Both the position numbers and the translations under genes were made by a program. Below are positions 45,159-57,728 of a DNA stretch of 64,000 nt, in pieces. Each line of letters starts with the position of its first letter. Positions within the stretch are counted from its first letter, which is position 1. The stretch comes from Calliopum simillimum (taxonomy: Eukaryota; Arthropoda; Insecta; Diptera; Lauxaniidae). The notes under the pieces were generated by a model. That model was not told where the DNA came from. It saw nothing but the letters and a program-made list of their open reading frames with translations, and searched no databases. The stretch spans positions 38,071,948 through 38,135,947 of the forward strand of contig OX638370.1 in assembly GCA_951812925.1 (NCBI GenBank). Direction: 5' to 3'.

Positions 45159-45929
45159 CACGGAGAGAAAAAAATGTTCTAAAATCTAGCTCAAATCGTT
45201 CTTAAATTAAATATTCAGAATTAAGCCCAATATAGCATAAAATCATCCCAAAACACGCCCAACTTGTTCGCAATTCAAGCTCAAATTTGGGCATAATATA
45301 AATTTTGATAATTAAGACCAATTGTACTCAATGCATGCCATTTTGTACTTGTTTATCAAAAAAAAAAAAAAAATAAGCCCATTTTTTGCTTAATTCAAGC
45401 CCTTTTGTGATTGTTTATCAAAAAATAAATTTTCATTTGTGTTTATTCTGTGTGTTTATGATTCTCAATATCACTATGTCATCTACTGCTTAAATAATTC
45501 CTGCTCGACAGTCGAATTGGGTATTTATAATACAGTAAATACTCCTGACATCCCATAATGGGATGTTACGATGTACTGAGGTGTCTTTGGACATTTTGGT
45601 ACATTGATTTTGGAAAATGAAATGATATTTCTTGCATTTGGCAAAAATGGTCATATTCATATTTTGATATAAGAAATTATTAAGAAAAAATGGGAATATT
45701 TACTTTTTTTATAAACAAGTACAAAAGGGCTGAAATTAAGCACAAATGCGTTTAATAAATTTTTGACGAACAATCCCAAATTGAATTGAATTGAGCTCAA
45801 ATGGGAATATTAATTTTTTTGATAAACAAGCGCATTATTACTTGATATCAAGAAAATTATGGACAAGCTGAAAATCACACCCAAAATTGATTGGTTTGGG
45901 ATTGTTTTTAGCTCAAAATTCTCTCCGTG
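45159..45929. mobile_element. 771-bp element with CACGGAGAGA inverted ends
   Basis: CACGGAGAGA at 45159-45168 and TCTCTCCGTG at 45920-45929. The interior has smaller inverted and direct copies of TTGTTTATCAAAAA and GCTCAAAT-type phrases. No coding and no confirmed target duplication. Confidence 0.6.
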
Positions 45930-48339
45930 CTTGAGAGAATGGGATGCACGGGAAAGATAGAGGGGATTTTGTTTCACGTACATGAGACACGCTTTGTGGT
46001 TCTCATTCGTATTGAGAAATTTGTAGTTCGCCATAAGAAAACATACAACAGAGTTGACATGTCGCACACTGCGTTGGCTAGTGGGCAAAAATCAAAATTT
46101 TTTGTGACTCGAAACCTAGTAATATTGGTATCAATCGACAGGTAATTGTATCAATACAATAAAAACAAAATATTTAGGTGAAAAACTCAGTTTTGGCTAC
46201 GCTGTGAAACTTCAAAGTTGAGTTATTTTTCAAAAAAAATCATGTTTTATTCACTTCGTTTTGGGTTCTCTTAAACAAATAATTATCAAAAATTTGTCTT
46301 TTGATTAAACCAAGCGAAGTAAAGTTTTTTATTATAAATAATATTTAAGTAAATAAATAAAACTAAAAAATTTTCGAAAATATATAATTTAGTATATATT
46401 GTAGTGGTTTTAATATATGATATTATCATATGAAAAACTTCAGAAATTGACAAATTTCGATGAAAAAAAAAAAACAAATAGTATAAAATTAAGTGCCGTT
46501 TTTTTTTTTAATCTACTAGTACGGACTCTATATAATCAAGAACTGCAAATAACTTTTCCTACTTCGTCCTACAAATATTTTTTTTCTTTTTTTAAAAAAT
46601 GCTAAAAACGAAAAATTTGTATGAAATATAAAATTTATGTTGAAAATTTTTTTTTTGTTTTTATGAACACAAATAGTCTCAAAAGTACAAAAAACATTAT
46701 TTCTACTACGTACGTTTCATTTGTTAACAATAAACATTACTTTTTTATCATCGTTATATATGGACCTTAAGAAAATCGTCCTAAATACCTGGTTTTTAGC
46801 AAAAATATAAAGTTTACAACAAATATGAGATCATTTTTGAGCTCAGCGACCCCAAATTACTTATAGTACCAAATTTCATCGATATCCAACCACTCCTTCT
46901 ATTTTTGACCATTGCTTGTATGGGCTCAACGCACTGTGTGTCGCCGAGAAACATTTTTTGCGTGTAAACGAAAACGAAATATTAAAAGAGAATTGAAAAT
47001 GTTTTTCATAGAAATGTTTCCTAATATAAATAGGGACTATGCGATAGCTCATTTTGAAGAAAATCTAATGAACAACATGTTGAATTGAAAAAAAAATGTT
47101 CACCACACCAAAATTGTGTTTCGCAACCACTTTTGCAAAATGACGCCTTTGTGTGGCACGCGAAAAGCCGTCAGATTGTATGTATTGCGCTTTAGTGAGC
47201 GAGACCAATACTCATCACTGTCAAAATAAAACAAATCGTCACCTGAAATGCAAAAAGCCTTAACATCATTTTGAATTTTTTAAAAGTGTTTTAGACTTTA
47301 AAGTCAGATTTGCCAAGGAATGCTTTAAATAAAATTGGTATTAAGAGGCCACAGCCCCGAGCGGGGGTTGGCTGATAATAACGAGAAAGTCACTAATCTA
47401 AGGCTTAACTACCATTTAAAAGTACCTATTAAAAGTTGTCGAAAAATTGCAAATTGTCAGACAAAGTTGGAAATATTGTATTAGAATTGCAGCAAAAATA
47501 TCAGAAAAGCCAATAAAAATGTATATGTATCGATTATTTTCGGAAAATTTCAATTGGAAAGGAAACTTGAGGGGTATAGAAACAAAGGCAGCAATCACAA
47601 TTTTTTTCATGTAGGTACGTGTCTCATAGTGTTTGATCAGAAACTATCATCAAATGCAACTAAGTAGATGGCACTATGATAGCGGCATAGAAACAAAAGT
47701 GGCAACCTCACCTATATTCATGGACACTATCAGACAAAAATTGAGATTGCTGACTTTATTTCTATCCTCCTCACTTCTCAAAATAGCAACTTTGATAAAA
47801 ATTTTCATTAAAATGTACAAAATCCAAAAATTTCATACACTTTTTTGAGGGATATAGTAGCTATTGTTAGTTACCCTTAAAAAATCAGTTTTGGGTTATT
47901 TTTTAACCGATGACAGACTTTTTACAATTGCGGAAAGTACAATATATGTTTTTTCTAATAATGTATACTGCAGTTATGTGGAGATATTTTGGAGGAAATT
48001 AGAAATTTCCAAATTTTTATTGATTTTTTTTCAGTTTCTTTTTTAATCAAGACTTTGAAAGGTTAGGTACATATAGATACATATTTTATATTATTAATAA
48101 AGCTCGTTCAATTCCAAATAAAACTTACTAAGATTTATTAAAATTGGTTGGAAATTAAGTAATAATGTTACTTCGAAAGTATCAAAAATTCAGTTTGGAC
48201 ATCAGTTTCAAGTTCTTGAAAAAAAAAATAAAAGTATTTCAATACTAAGAAAGTTAACAAGCTATATCTACCATTCAATATACATATTTAATCAAATAAT
48301 ATCAATAACACAGGCTTACAAAAAAAAAAAAAAAATGTA
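45930..48339. other. intergenic, AT-rich, no gene seen
   Basis: Several short open stretches have no recognisable motif or codon bias. Long A and T runs occur near 46460, 46500 and 46655. Confidence 0.45.
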
Positions 48340-49116
48340 ATGGCGTTTTGACCAAACTATGTGTTTCTTAGGGACTTGGACGTCCTGAATCCGAGTCCGG
48401 GGTCCGTTTTTTTCCAGAACGTCTGAGAAAAAATATTTCAAGGTCATATGGAGGTCATGTGTCGTTTAGTGATAAATTCGCTAAAATTCTGAAACTAATT
48501 TTTTATTATTGCGTTCTTAGTCCTTAAAAAGAATATGTGATTAAAAAGGGTATTTCGGAGCTAGTTTCGGAGATGTAGCCATCGGAAGATCCGGATATAT
48601 CTTCTATGAAAACCGCTGGGAACCCCTGAATGGATTTGTAAAATATTGATGTCATATGAAAGGTATTTTAACATCCTGTAAAAATGTTTTGAGCATATTT
48701 TCAATTGGATTCATAGTTTTTGAGATATGAGCTGTTTTAAAATTTTGTGAAATTTTTCAATTACAACAACAAATAAATAAACAACATCAACAACAAAACC
48801 GAAATACCTTTCATATGACACCAATATTTTTCAAATCAATCCAGGCGTTCCCAACTTATAGCGGTTTTCATAGAAGATATATCAGGATCTTCCGATGGCT
48901 ATGTCTCCGAAACTAGGTCTGAGATACCCTTTTTGATCACATATTCTTTTAAAGGACTAAGAACGCAATAATAAAAAATTAGTTTCAGAATTTTAGCGAA
49001 TTTATCACTAAACGACACATGAACCCCATTTTGACTTCCATATGGCTTTGAAATCTTTTTTTTCAGACGTTCTGGAAAAAAACGGACCGGGAAACATAGC
49101 CTGGTCAAAACGCCAT
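48340..49116. repeat. 777-bp palindrome, arms about 340 bp
   Basis: ATGGCGTTTTGACCA near 48340 is inverted at 49116. Matches continue through TCCAGAACGTCTGA and CATCGGAAGATCC to a centre near 48700-48785. Confidence 0.88.
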
Positions 49117-49155
49117 GAAATTTTTTTTTTTTGGTAAAAAAAAAATTAGATATAG

Positions 49156-49701
49156 AGTAGAACGGGGCAGTGTCGTGCACTCAACTTTGACATGATCGTA
49201 AAGCCGTACATCTCAAGCGAATGCGACGAGTAAGCATCCGCTCGAAAGATAATTTCGTTGGTTACATCCATGTGTAACAACATTTGTGTAGCGAGAAATT
49301 GTGTTTGTGTAAGTGAATGTGCACGACATTACCCCAATGGTCGTTTTAAAGGTCAACTTCGATAACTCGGTGAAGCCCAAAATTTTTTTCGAAAACCAAA
49401 TACTTCTTTCCTTTGACAGGATATTTCGTTTCAGAAGACTTTTACCTGGTATATTTTCCCGCAACGAAAATTATTTTTCTGACCCGATGAAAAAACACTT
49501 TTATCGTCCCGAAAGCGTGCGTTTTGAAAAAAAGGTTACTCTGTAGAGACGAACTGGTGAAAATTGCTAGTATTATGTGCATAACCTCAGTAGGTAAGCA
49601 GGTCCCTGCCTTACGAACAGTTGGTAAATCATTCAATTCCTTGGGCTAAAACAGCCAGTGCACGACATTACCCCCTGCACGACATTACCCCGTTCTTCTC
49701 T
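49156..49701. mobile_element. 546-bp element with GTAGAACGGGG ends
   Basis: The left end (AGTAGAACGGGGCAGTGTCG) and the right end (CGACATTACCCCGTTCTTCT) are imperfect inverted repeats; the right end has a doubled GCACGACATTACCCC. Its motif recalls the GGGGTAA termini elsewhere in the window. Confidence 0.6.
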
Positions 49702-50370
49702 ACCTACAAAAAAAATGGAAAAAAAAATTTAAAAAAAATTTTTTTTTTAATTTAAAGAAAAAATACACAATGGGATCAAATTCCGCCACGCCCCCGCCGT
49801 TGATCCTGGGTAAAGCTGAGAGCGGATTATTAAAATAACTACCAGGTGAACAGTGCATTGATCATTATTGAGTTAAAATTTTCAATTGTTAACAAGTGGG
49901 CGTGGCACTCATTTAATGCTTTCTACTTTTCATCCATTTCAAGGTACTTTTAATGCACACCTTCCAACGAAATCGAATCAAAATCTATATATATTAAAAT
50001 GAAATGGTGTCCGTATGTAGCTTATGAACGCGGAGACTACACGGCCGATTTACATAATTGTTTTTTTAAATTGTTTGTTATGGTCTGCAGAAGGTTTGTA
50101 ATGGGGTGAGATGCCACTGAGGGGAACGAGGGTTGCACCCCCCATACGAAAAAAATACAAAAAATGCTATATCTCTACAGTTATACAAGCTATGATTATG
50201 AGTTGGAGACCTTATGCATAATGTATGTACCATTTACCATGCAAAATTTGAGGGGGCTTGAACGAGGGGACGTTGCACCCCATGTGTAAAAAAACACACA
50301 AAATGCTATTTCAGTGTTCTTATATCAGTTATCATTATGAAACTTGATACATGGATGTTTATTACGTCTC
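49702..50370. other. intergenic with a possible Helitron-type 5' end
   Basis: TCTATATATATTAAAATGAA near 49987 followed by ACGCGGAGACTACACGGCCG resembles the 5' ends of other insect Helitrons. No 3' end was identified, so the boundary is unknown. Confidence 0.3.
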
Positions 50371-51840
50371 ACACCTGTCCCCACGTGTTTTAAATAAAAA
50401 GTGGTTGCACCCAAAATGTTTTTTTGGGGAAATATGCGGAATGCCTCTAGGATCAAACATATATAGCTCTTTTTTCAAAGTGAACGGTACTTTTTCAAAC
50501 CAGGGCCAAAAAACCCATTTTTTAGCAATGTGCTCTATACTAAAACCAAAAAAAAAGTTGACTAAAAGCGATACAAAAAAAGAGTATGCAGAAAGTAACC
50601 TGCTTGTCCGTAGATTAAAAAACAGTAAACTGAAAAACCCTACAAAATATCGTTTACGAGATATTGCGTTTTTACTTAATTTTTTGTGTTTCTATTAAAA
50701 AATTTAATTTTTGCGTACAAAAAAAATAATGATCAATATATAGAAATAAAAATAGTCAATTCTAATGTATTTTTTGATGCAAAATCTGAATCTGGTCTTA
50801 AAATTGCTCTATCACTTCTGATTTTTGAGATATCATAACCTGAAATTTTGGCATGTACAGTTTTTTCACCACTTTTGAAGTTATATTACAGGAGCAGGTA
50901 ATTGTTTATCACAAAACTCGATAAAGTTTTAAAAAGTACTCACTTTGATTTATATTGGTTTCTTTTTTTTTTCTCCGAAATATCGTTACCTAAAAAAAGT
51001 TCAAAAAATGCACGAAAGACGCCATTGGCAACATTGGTTGATTTAAATAAAAAGTTGTTAAAAATGATTATGATGTTTAAGAATGTTTCTGTAAAAAGTA
51101 ATTATTATCACTTGAAATTTACCATAATCATTTTAATAATTTTTTATATAAATCAACCAATGTTGCCAATGGCGTCTTTCGTGCATTTTTTGAACTTTTT
51201 TTAGGTTACGATATTTCGGAGAAAAAAAAAGATATCGATATAAATCAAAGTGAGTTTTGAAGAAAAAGAATAATACTTTTTAAAACTTTATCGAGTTTTG
51301 TGATAAACAATTACCTACCCCTGTAATATAACTTCAAAAGTGGTGAAAAAACCGTACATGCCAAAATTTCAGGTTAGGATATCTCAAAAATCAGAAGTGA
51401 TAGAGCAATTTTAAGACTAGATTCGGATTTAGCATCAAAAAATACATTAGAATTGACTATTTTTATTTCTATATATTGATCATTATTTTTTTTGTACGCA
51501 AAAATTAAATTTTTTAATAGAAACACAAAAAATTAAGTAAAAACGCAATATCTCGTAAACGATATTTTGTAGGGTTTTCCAGATTACTGTTTTTTAATCT
51601 ACGGACAAGCAGGTTACTTTCTGCATACTCTTTTTTTGTATCCGTTTTAGTCAACTTTTTTTTGGTTTTAGTATAGAGCACATTGCTAAAAAATGGGTTT
51701 TTTGGTCCTGGTTTGAAAAAGTGCCGTTCACTTTGAAAAAAGAGCTATATATGTTTGATCCTAGAGGCATTCCGCATATTTCCCCAAAAAAACATTTTGG
51801 GTGCAAGCACTTTTTATTTAAAACACGTGGGGACAGGTGT
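50371..51840. repeat. 1.47-kb palindrome, arms about 680 bp (palindrome family member 3)
   Basis: ACACCTGTCCCCACGTGTTT at 50371 is inverted at 51840. The arms pair through to AACATTGGTTGATTTAAATA near 51040 and its partner near 51150. The segments GATATCATAACCTGAAA and GCAAAATCTGAATCTGGTCT align in order with members 1 and 2. Confidence 0.92.
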
Positions 51841-53007
51841 GGTCTATTATTCAGCATGCAAAGCGATTTGCACCCCCCGTACAGTAAAAATACTCAAAAT
51901 GCTAAATTTCTACGCCTATATTAGCCTAAAGAGTTGGAAGAGAAAGATGACGGAGATAGATGGGACTTGGAACATATGTAAAGGGCATCGGGAACGGGCG
52001 AACAAAGTCGCTTTCGGGCCAGCTTGCATTTTATATAGTTTTTGAGTTATACCATATAACGTATTTCACTTGTATGGAAAGTACCACGACCACTGGTGAT
52101 ACTTCGCCCATTTTTTGTTTGGAAGTACTTCATACTTCTAAACTTCAGATAAATTACTTCAGTAATTCTGTTATTATAACATATTCAAGTTTTGTAGGCG
52201 GTGCCACGCCCATATGCGAGACTATATTATTTTTTTACATTCTAAAAATTAATACTGATCCCTACGAAAAGGTGATCCTAGCTTTTTATCAAAATCGTTG
52301 AAACCGCTTTCGAGATATATTGAATTCAATTCACAAAATGTTAAAAAGTGGGCGTGTCACTTACTTAATCCCGCCCACTTTTCGCTCGTTCCAAGATAGT
52401 TTCACTAGATCTCGAGTTGCAAAATTTCACCAAATTATCTTGTGTTGTTTGTGAGATATAACGTGATAAATGAATCAATTTGATGATTTTTTCCAACTAC
52501 CCATCTTTCTTGTCGCCATATTGTTTTTTTCAAAAACAGCACTCGGCATTCAAAAGCCGACAAAAAAACAACAAAAAAAATGAGGCAGCGAGGTGGCATA
52601 GTTGACGTGAAACTTCGCATATACATACATCTTACATCCCATTATTTTGTTTTTACGTCGTTTTCGAGATATCGGTCATTTTCGGTTCTTGGACCAAAAA
52701 AAAAAATAAATCTACTTACTTACAAATGTTTCCAGAACCAATATTTATGTTTAAATTTTCAATATGTCAAATCAAAGGTAATTAAATTACCTATGAATGA
52801 TGTTCCAAAAATTTAAGAAAAGTCAAAATCAACTGCAAATTTATACAAGAAGAAAAAACTTTTTATGATATTTTGTTTTTTGTATCATAGACTATATATT
52901 TATGAAGAAATTAAGATTCTATTTAAGGAAATCGATTAAGAAATCGAAAAGTTATACAAAATTGAATGAAAAATTACCGAATTGCATTTTTGCCAATTTT
53001 TCCATTA
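51841..53007. other. intergenic, no gene seen
   Basis: It contains GGGCGTG motifs (52350) seen in other repeats, and no recognisable protein. Confidence 0.45.
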
Positions 53008-53400
53008 AGGTTACGAAGCATCTAGTAGGTGATAGAGGAGGACTAGGGTGTATTGCATAAAGCTAAGAACCATCTGGGCGGTGATAGACGCGGCCTAGAC
53101 TATCAAAAAATTGCACCTGAGGGGGGTCTAAAATGTACCCATGGAGAGTTATAGGGTTAAAACTGATTTTCTGTCTTGTTTCAGAAAAAAAAAAAAAAAA
53201 ATTATTGGTCACTCTACGTTTTAGAGAAAACTTTTTTATAAGAAACTTTAAGTTAATTGTATGAGCTTTATAAAAATGTATTTGGCTTAAAAAGTTCACA
53301 AGGATTTCGCAAAGTTCTGCACCTTTAAAGTTAATATTTTAATTTTTTTCTTCTAATTTTTGACTTTGGCGGCCATTTTAGTATGAAAAAGGTGCTATTA
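53008..53400. repeat. interspersed repeat related to 43431-43830
   Basis: It shares AAGGTTACGAAGC, GTTATAGGGTTAAAACTGAT and a TTTTAGAGAAAAC block with the 43431 copy, in the same order. Confidence 0.7.
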
Positions 53401-53404
53401 ACAT

Positions 53405-53585
53405 AATATCTAATCTTTGCCTTTAAAATTCTAATATCTTTTTTTTCCTCAAAGATATCCTAACCTTTTGCCAATACTTCAGTCTACGATATCTCTTAGA
53501 AACATGATACAATAGATATAATTTAAATTAGGTTTTAAAGATAAATATCAGGGCTTTCAAGTATTTTAACCACTTTTAACGAAGG
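53405..53585. repeat. solo arm of the palindrome family
   Basis: The stretch with AAGATATCCTAACC, CAGTCTACGATATCTCTTAG and TTAAATTAGGTTTTAAAG matches part of 16340-16560, without an inverted partner here. Confidence 0.75.
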
Positions 53586-54126
53586 CATTAAGAACTCACT
53601 TTTCTGTTAAAATTCTGGTTGTGTTCTGGAATACACCATGCTTAACTGTCTTCGATAAGATAAATAAAAACTTTGTTTTTTCTAGGTAATTCAAAGTGGT
53701 CATCATCGTAAATGAACGCGCTGATTGGAGTTGGAATGATATGACCATAAAACAGAACTTACAGCTATGATTGACAAGAGAGTGAGCCGAAACTCTAAGA
53801 TTCCAAACGCAGTTGCAATGGGAAAGACAGCTTTCATTTTTCTGGCCGTGGTCCACGAAAAGCAAAGAAAAGCGCACTTAATACTCTATTAGGCCTAGAA
53901 CATTTCTGCTTAAAGCATTGTAACCAACATTTTACTTAAGTTGTAGTGCTGTATGATTTGTGTTTTGTATTAACTGTTGGCAAATTTGGACAACAGGGCG
54001 TGGCACATTAAAAACTATTTCTGAAGATTATACTGCAAGGACTATTCTACGCTAAATGACTTGAAATTAATATAATTGATTTCAAATATGAATAATAAAA
54101 TACATGTTGCAATTATTGAATATCCG
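53586..54126. other. intergenic before the trypsin 2 poly(A) site
   Basis: No feature recognised. Confidence 0.45.
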
Positions 54127-54132
54127 TTTATT
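54127..54132 (-). terminator. poly(A) signal of trypsin 2
   Basis: AATAAA on the minus strand, 84 nt after the stop codon. Confidence 0.75.
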
Positions 54133-54216
54133 ATAAGTTTGCTATTTTGTTGTTATAAAAATGATTTCGCTATTGATATTTCAGTTTTTGTGAAAGCAAT
54201 CACATTAAAGGAGTTC

Positions 54217-54981
54217 TTAGTTGTTCCTAATAATTTTCTCGATCCATTGAACATATCTAAAAACATTGGCGTACACACCTGGATAGGCTGCTCGAGCACA
54301 TCCAACGCCCCATGAAACGATACCAACAAGTTCGCCATTAACAACCAATGGTCCACCAGAGTCTCCTTGGCAAGCGTCACTACCACCATTTGGTACACTT
54401 GCGCATACCATACCATCAGTAATACCACCATATGCAGCGTAAGCTACATTGCATCGAACTCTTTCGTTAATCAATACCTCAACTTTTTGCAATTTAGTTG
54501 GTGATGAGCCATTTTCCTTTAAAGCACCCCAGCCTGTAACAACTGCAACATCATTTGCAGTTGCTTCTCTTGTAGCCAGTTGAATTCTTTGTGAAGTCTT
54601 GGTATCGGGAATGCGGTCAGCCAATTTTACTAGGCAAACATCATTGTCGACGGTAGCGGAATCGTAACGTTCATGGCTTATAATTTGTTCAACATTAACT
54701 GTAGTTCCACTTCCTTTGTTAGTTGATCCAAATTCAACAGTATACCAGCTTGCCGCGTAACCGCAGCAATGAGCAGCAGTCACTACCCATCCTTCATTGA
54801 GTATACTACCTCCACAAAAATGTGAGCCCAACAATCGTAAAGAAATTTGATATGGGAATTCTTCAATGGTTGTGTCCACACCGCCAACAATACGACCATC
54901 GGGAAGTGGTAAAACTCTTGGCAATACGACATTGCCCAAAGCACAAGCCACTAAGGCTGCCAATACAAGAAAACGTAACAT
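54217..54981 (-). CDS. secreted trypsin-like serine protease (trypsin 2)
   Basis: A 254-residue zymogen in one exon. The start at 54981 gives a clear signal peptide (MLRFLVLAALVACALG), and the ATG lies shortly after a predicted transcription start. Activation would be at R30|I31 (GRIVGG). The triad is His71 (VTAAHC), Asp114 (DNDVCL) and Ser208 (QGDSGGP). Asp202 marks trypsin specificity for Lys or Arg. Besides the usual six Cys it has Cys73 directly after the catalytic-loop Cys72, and Cys116 two residues after the catalytic Asp. It is most like the alpha/beta-type digestive trypsins of flies. It differs clearly from trypsin 1, so the pair is not a recent tandem copy. Confidence 0.96.
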   Translation of the reverse strand: MLRFLVLAALVACALGNVVLPRVLPLPDGRIVGGVDTTIEEFPYQISLRLLGSHFCGGSILNEGWVVTAAHCCGYAASWYTVEFGSTNKGSGTTVNVEQIISHERYDSATVDNDVCLVKLADRIPDTKTSQRIQLATREATANDVAVVTGWGALKENGSSPTKLQKVEVLINERVRCNVAYAAYGGITDGMVCASVPNGGSDACQGDSGGPLVVNGELVGIVSWGVGCARAAYPGVYANVFRYVQWIEKIIRNN

Positions 54982-55017
54982 TCTGCTGCTGGTGCTTTTA
55001 GTTTTTCAGAAAAACTA

Positions 55018-55049
55018 TGCTCCCTCATTGAATTCGCACTGCTTTTATA
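55018..55049 (-). promoter_or_regulatory. core promoter of trypsin 2
   Basis: TATAAAAG on the minus strand at 55049-55042. An initiator-like CA with its A at 55018 lies 31 nt downstream, giving a leader of ~36 nt. Confidence 0.8.
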
Positions 55050-55217
55050 CCAACATTGTTGAATTTTTGAATTTTTGTGGTTGTAAATTATTCTGTGGAC
55101 TCATAAACAATGGGTATATTGCCTCTTGATACGTTTAAATATATTGAAAGAAGAAAAAATGTAAATCAGTCAAAAACATTAAATCATCACTATCTATAGA
55201 TAATCAAAATGCGGAAG

Positions 55218-55224
55218 CTTATCA
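55218..55224 (-). promoter_or_regulatory. GATA factor site upstream of trypsin 2
   Basis: TGATAAG on the minus strand about 200 nt upstream of the predicted start, with a second TGATTATCT-like core 15-20 nt further out. In flies GATA factors drive gut protease genes (family knowledge); use here is inferred. Confidence 0.4.
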
Positions 55225-55426
55225 TATTTTTAAATATATACAGGGTGTAAATTTTCAATTTATGATTGCCAATGTTGCTCAAGGCTGCTATGCAAGACAC
55301 TCTATCTTGGATCTTAGTCTTAAAATCACAGAGTAGCGCCTTACTTTTGGTCTCGAAAAATTACGAAGACAAAGACCAAGAGTGATTTTGCTCATCACTA
55401 AATAAAATTTATTGGGCCTTATCAAT
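55225..55426. other. upstream intergenic of trypsin 2
   Basis: No gene or repeat boundary recognised. Confidence 0.4.
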
Positions 55427-55759
55427 ATTCAGGCTTATCATTGAATCCATCGTAGATACAAATTTTGTGAGATCTAGGAAAATGCTATTATTGATTTCAA
55501 CAAATTACGAACGTTACATCGAAATTCATGGAGTTTAAAGTAATTCTTAGATAAAATTATGATATTTCTTCGGTAGTCATATCTAGTCGTCGAAGATTAA
55601 AAAAAAAATTTCAGTTTCGGAATTAGTAAGTGATTCCAATCTACGAATTTTGAATTCACGTCACGTCGCGACGCGTCGTAGCAATTCGAATTGAATGATA
55701 GCACTTTCGTAAATCTCACGAGATCCGTATCAACGATGGATTCTGCGATAGGCCTGAAT
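55427..55759. repeat. 333-bp inverted repeat related to 10168-10345
   Basis: ATTCAGGCTTATCATTGAAT at 55427 pairs with ATTCTGCGATAGGCCTGAAT near 55759. GTGAGATCT blocks pair further in. The left arm matches the repeat in RhoGEF intron 1. Confidence 0.75.
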
Positions 55760-56039
55760 GTGACCGTCCGCAGGAAACCACATTTTATCGTCACAAAATC
55801 AAAAACCGTTTTTTTGCATTTTCTAAAAAAACATACTATTTTGAATAAAATGACACCTCGATCACAGGAAAATTCCAAAAATTTACTGAGTTGTGGCATT
55901 TTGAAATCGTAAAATGAAAAACTCAATACGAGGTCCCTTTTCTAACTGGGTTGTTTTTACAGCTGTTATGTATCAAATGGCTCGTCCATATGACGTTTGT
56001 ATTCAGTATTTAATACGACTCAATCATCACTAGACTTAC

Positions 56040-57010
56040 TCCTGAACAACGTTTATTAATTGTGGAAACTTATTACCAAAATTGGTCATCAGATGGAGAA
56101 TGTTTTAGAGTTCTTCAACATCATTTTGGTCGTTATGAGCGTCCAACTGAGCGCACTATTCGTAACACCATTACCAGATTTCGAAGCAATTTTACACTAT
56201 TGGACATTCATCATTCAAATAGAGAGCATAGAGGCCGTAATTTAGAGAATATTGCTGCAGTGGCAGAGAGTGTTCATGGAAACCGTGAACAATACATTCG
56301 TCGCCGATCTCAGACTGTAGGCATACCTAATGGATCATTGTGGCGTATCTTGAGGCGGGATCTTGGTGTGAAGACCTATACAGCTCGTACAAAAATTGAA
56401 GCCGGCTGATCTTGGTGTACATTTAAATTTCGGTTTACGGGCCTTACAACAACTTCAATTTGATCCATTACTTTATCGAAAAATTGTGTTTAGCGAGGAA
56501 GCTCATTTCTGGTTGAACGGCTACGTTAATAAGCAAAATTGCCATATTTGGGCTGATGAACAAACAGAAGCAATTCAAGAGCTTCCAATGTATCGCAATA
56601 AATGTACTGTTTGATGTGGTTTATGAGCAGAAAGCATCATAGGACCGTATGTCTTTAAAAATGCGGACGGAGCCCTTCTTACGGTCAATGGTGATTGCTA
56701 CAGAGCAATGATCAATGAATTTTTGTTGCGCAACATGCCATACAGCTGCAGAAACAATCGCTTTATTGAGGGAAACGTTTGATGAAAACATCATCTAAAG
56801 AAATGCTCATGGTTATTGACCGCCAAGATCATGTGATTTGACGCCATTGGATTACTTTCTTTGGGAATATGTTAAATCATTTGTTAATGTCGACATACCC
56901 GAAACTATTGACGCTTTGGAAACCAACATAACTCGTGTTATTCACGGAATACAGGCCAATAGCTCGAAAGAGTTGTTGAAAATTGGACCCACAGAAAGAA
57001 CCATTTAAGA
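56040..57010 (+). pseudogene. Tc1/mariner-superfamily transposase, frameshifted
   Basis: N-terminal HTH region (GECFRVLQHHFGRYERPTER), then RRSQTVGIPNGSLWRILRRD, a frameshift near 56400, KIVFSEEAHFWLNGYVNKQN with Glu where the first catalytic Asp is usual, then CHTAAETIALL and PLDYFLWEYVKS-like segments in other frames. This is the transposase type often annotated in insects as Tc3-like. The usual WFQQDGA strand carrying the second acidic residue is missing or destroyed. Inactive; termini uncertain (AACTGG-type motifs near 55945 and 57170). Confidence 0.82.
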
Positions 57011-57728
57011 GCCAGTCGTGGGCAGCATATGAACGAAATAATTTTTAAACATCAAGTTGTAGGAACCGAGCTATCATTTCAAATAAATATTTGCATCAAT
57101 ACATTGATTTTTATGTACATATTACTTAGAAAATAAAGTAGGAAGCTCTTATTGGATCACCAGTTATAAGAAAAGGCAAAAATCTTTTCTTTTTTTTTTA
57201 ATTAAATCGAATAGCCACACTCTTCTTTATCAAAATATACTTTCAAACTTTTCCAATACGACTTTTACTTTCCGAGTGATGATCCTTTGAAGAGAAGATA
57301 TTTCAACCACCATATAAAGGACAAAATTATATTAGGATCGAAAAACCGAAAAAACACTCAAAATCTGACGCAGGGAATAAAATGTGTTACTGTCAGTAGG
57401 AGGAAGGCACTGAGATAAAAAGTGGGTGATGCCAAGCCCCTAAAATGTTTCGTACTTTGTAGTGAACCCTTCAAAATATCATAGCTTGAAAGGTTATTAC
57501 GTAGCCAAACTAAAATGTTTTCCATACAAATATTGTAGCCCAGGAAAATAAGAATATTTCTGCGAAAAAATTCCAAGTGAATTTTTTTCACCGGAATTGT
57601 CTTTATTAAAGCATAGTGAATAATGTGTAAAAAGTCCATTGAAGTCCATTGTGCACATAAAAAGTTATTCAGGCTCAAAGGTGGCTGAAATCAGTTTTTT
57701 GCAAATATCTCGCTAACGCAAACATTTA
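57011..57728. other. intergenic, no gene seen
   Basis: The minus-strand open stretch 57678-57358 has no recognisable domain and I treat it as chance. Confidence 0.45.

Noticed and set aside
45159..45929. hAT or P-type assignment for the CACGGAGAGA element
   Set aside because: I could not find a matching flanking duplication, so the superfamily is left open.
57358..57678. 106-residue minus-strand open frame
   Set aside because: No domain, signal or codon pattern; it has the composition of random AT-rich sequence next to a palindrome.
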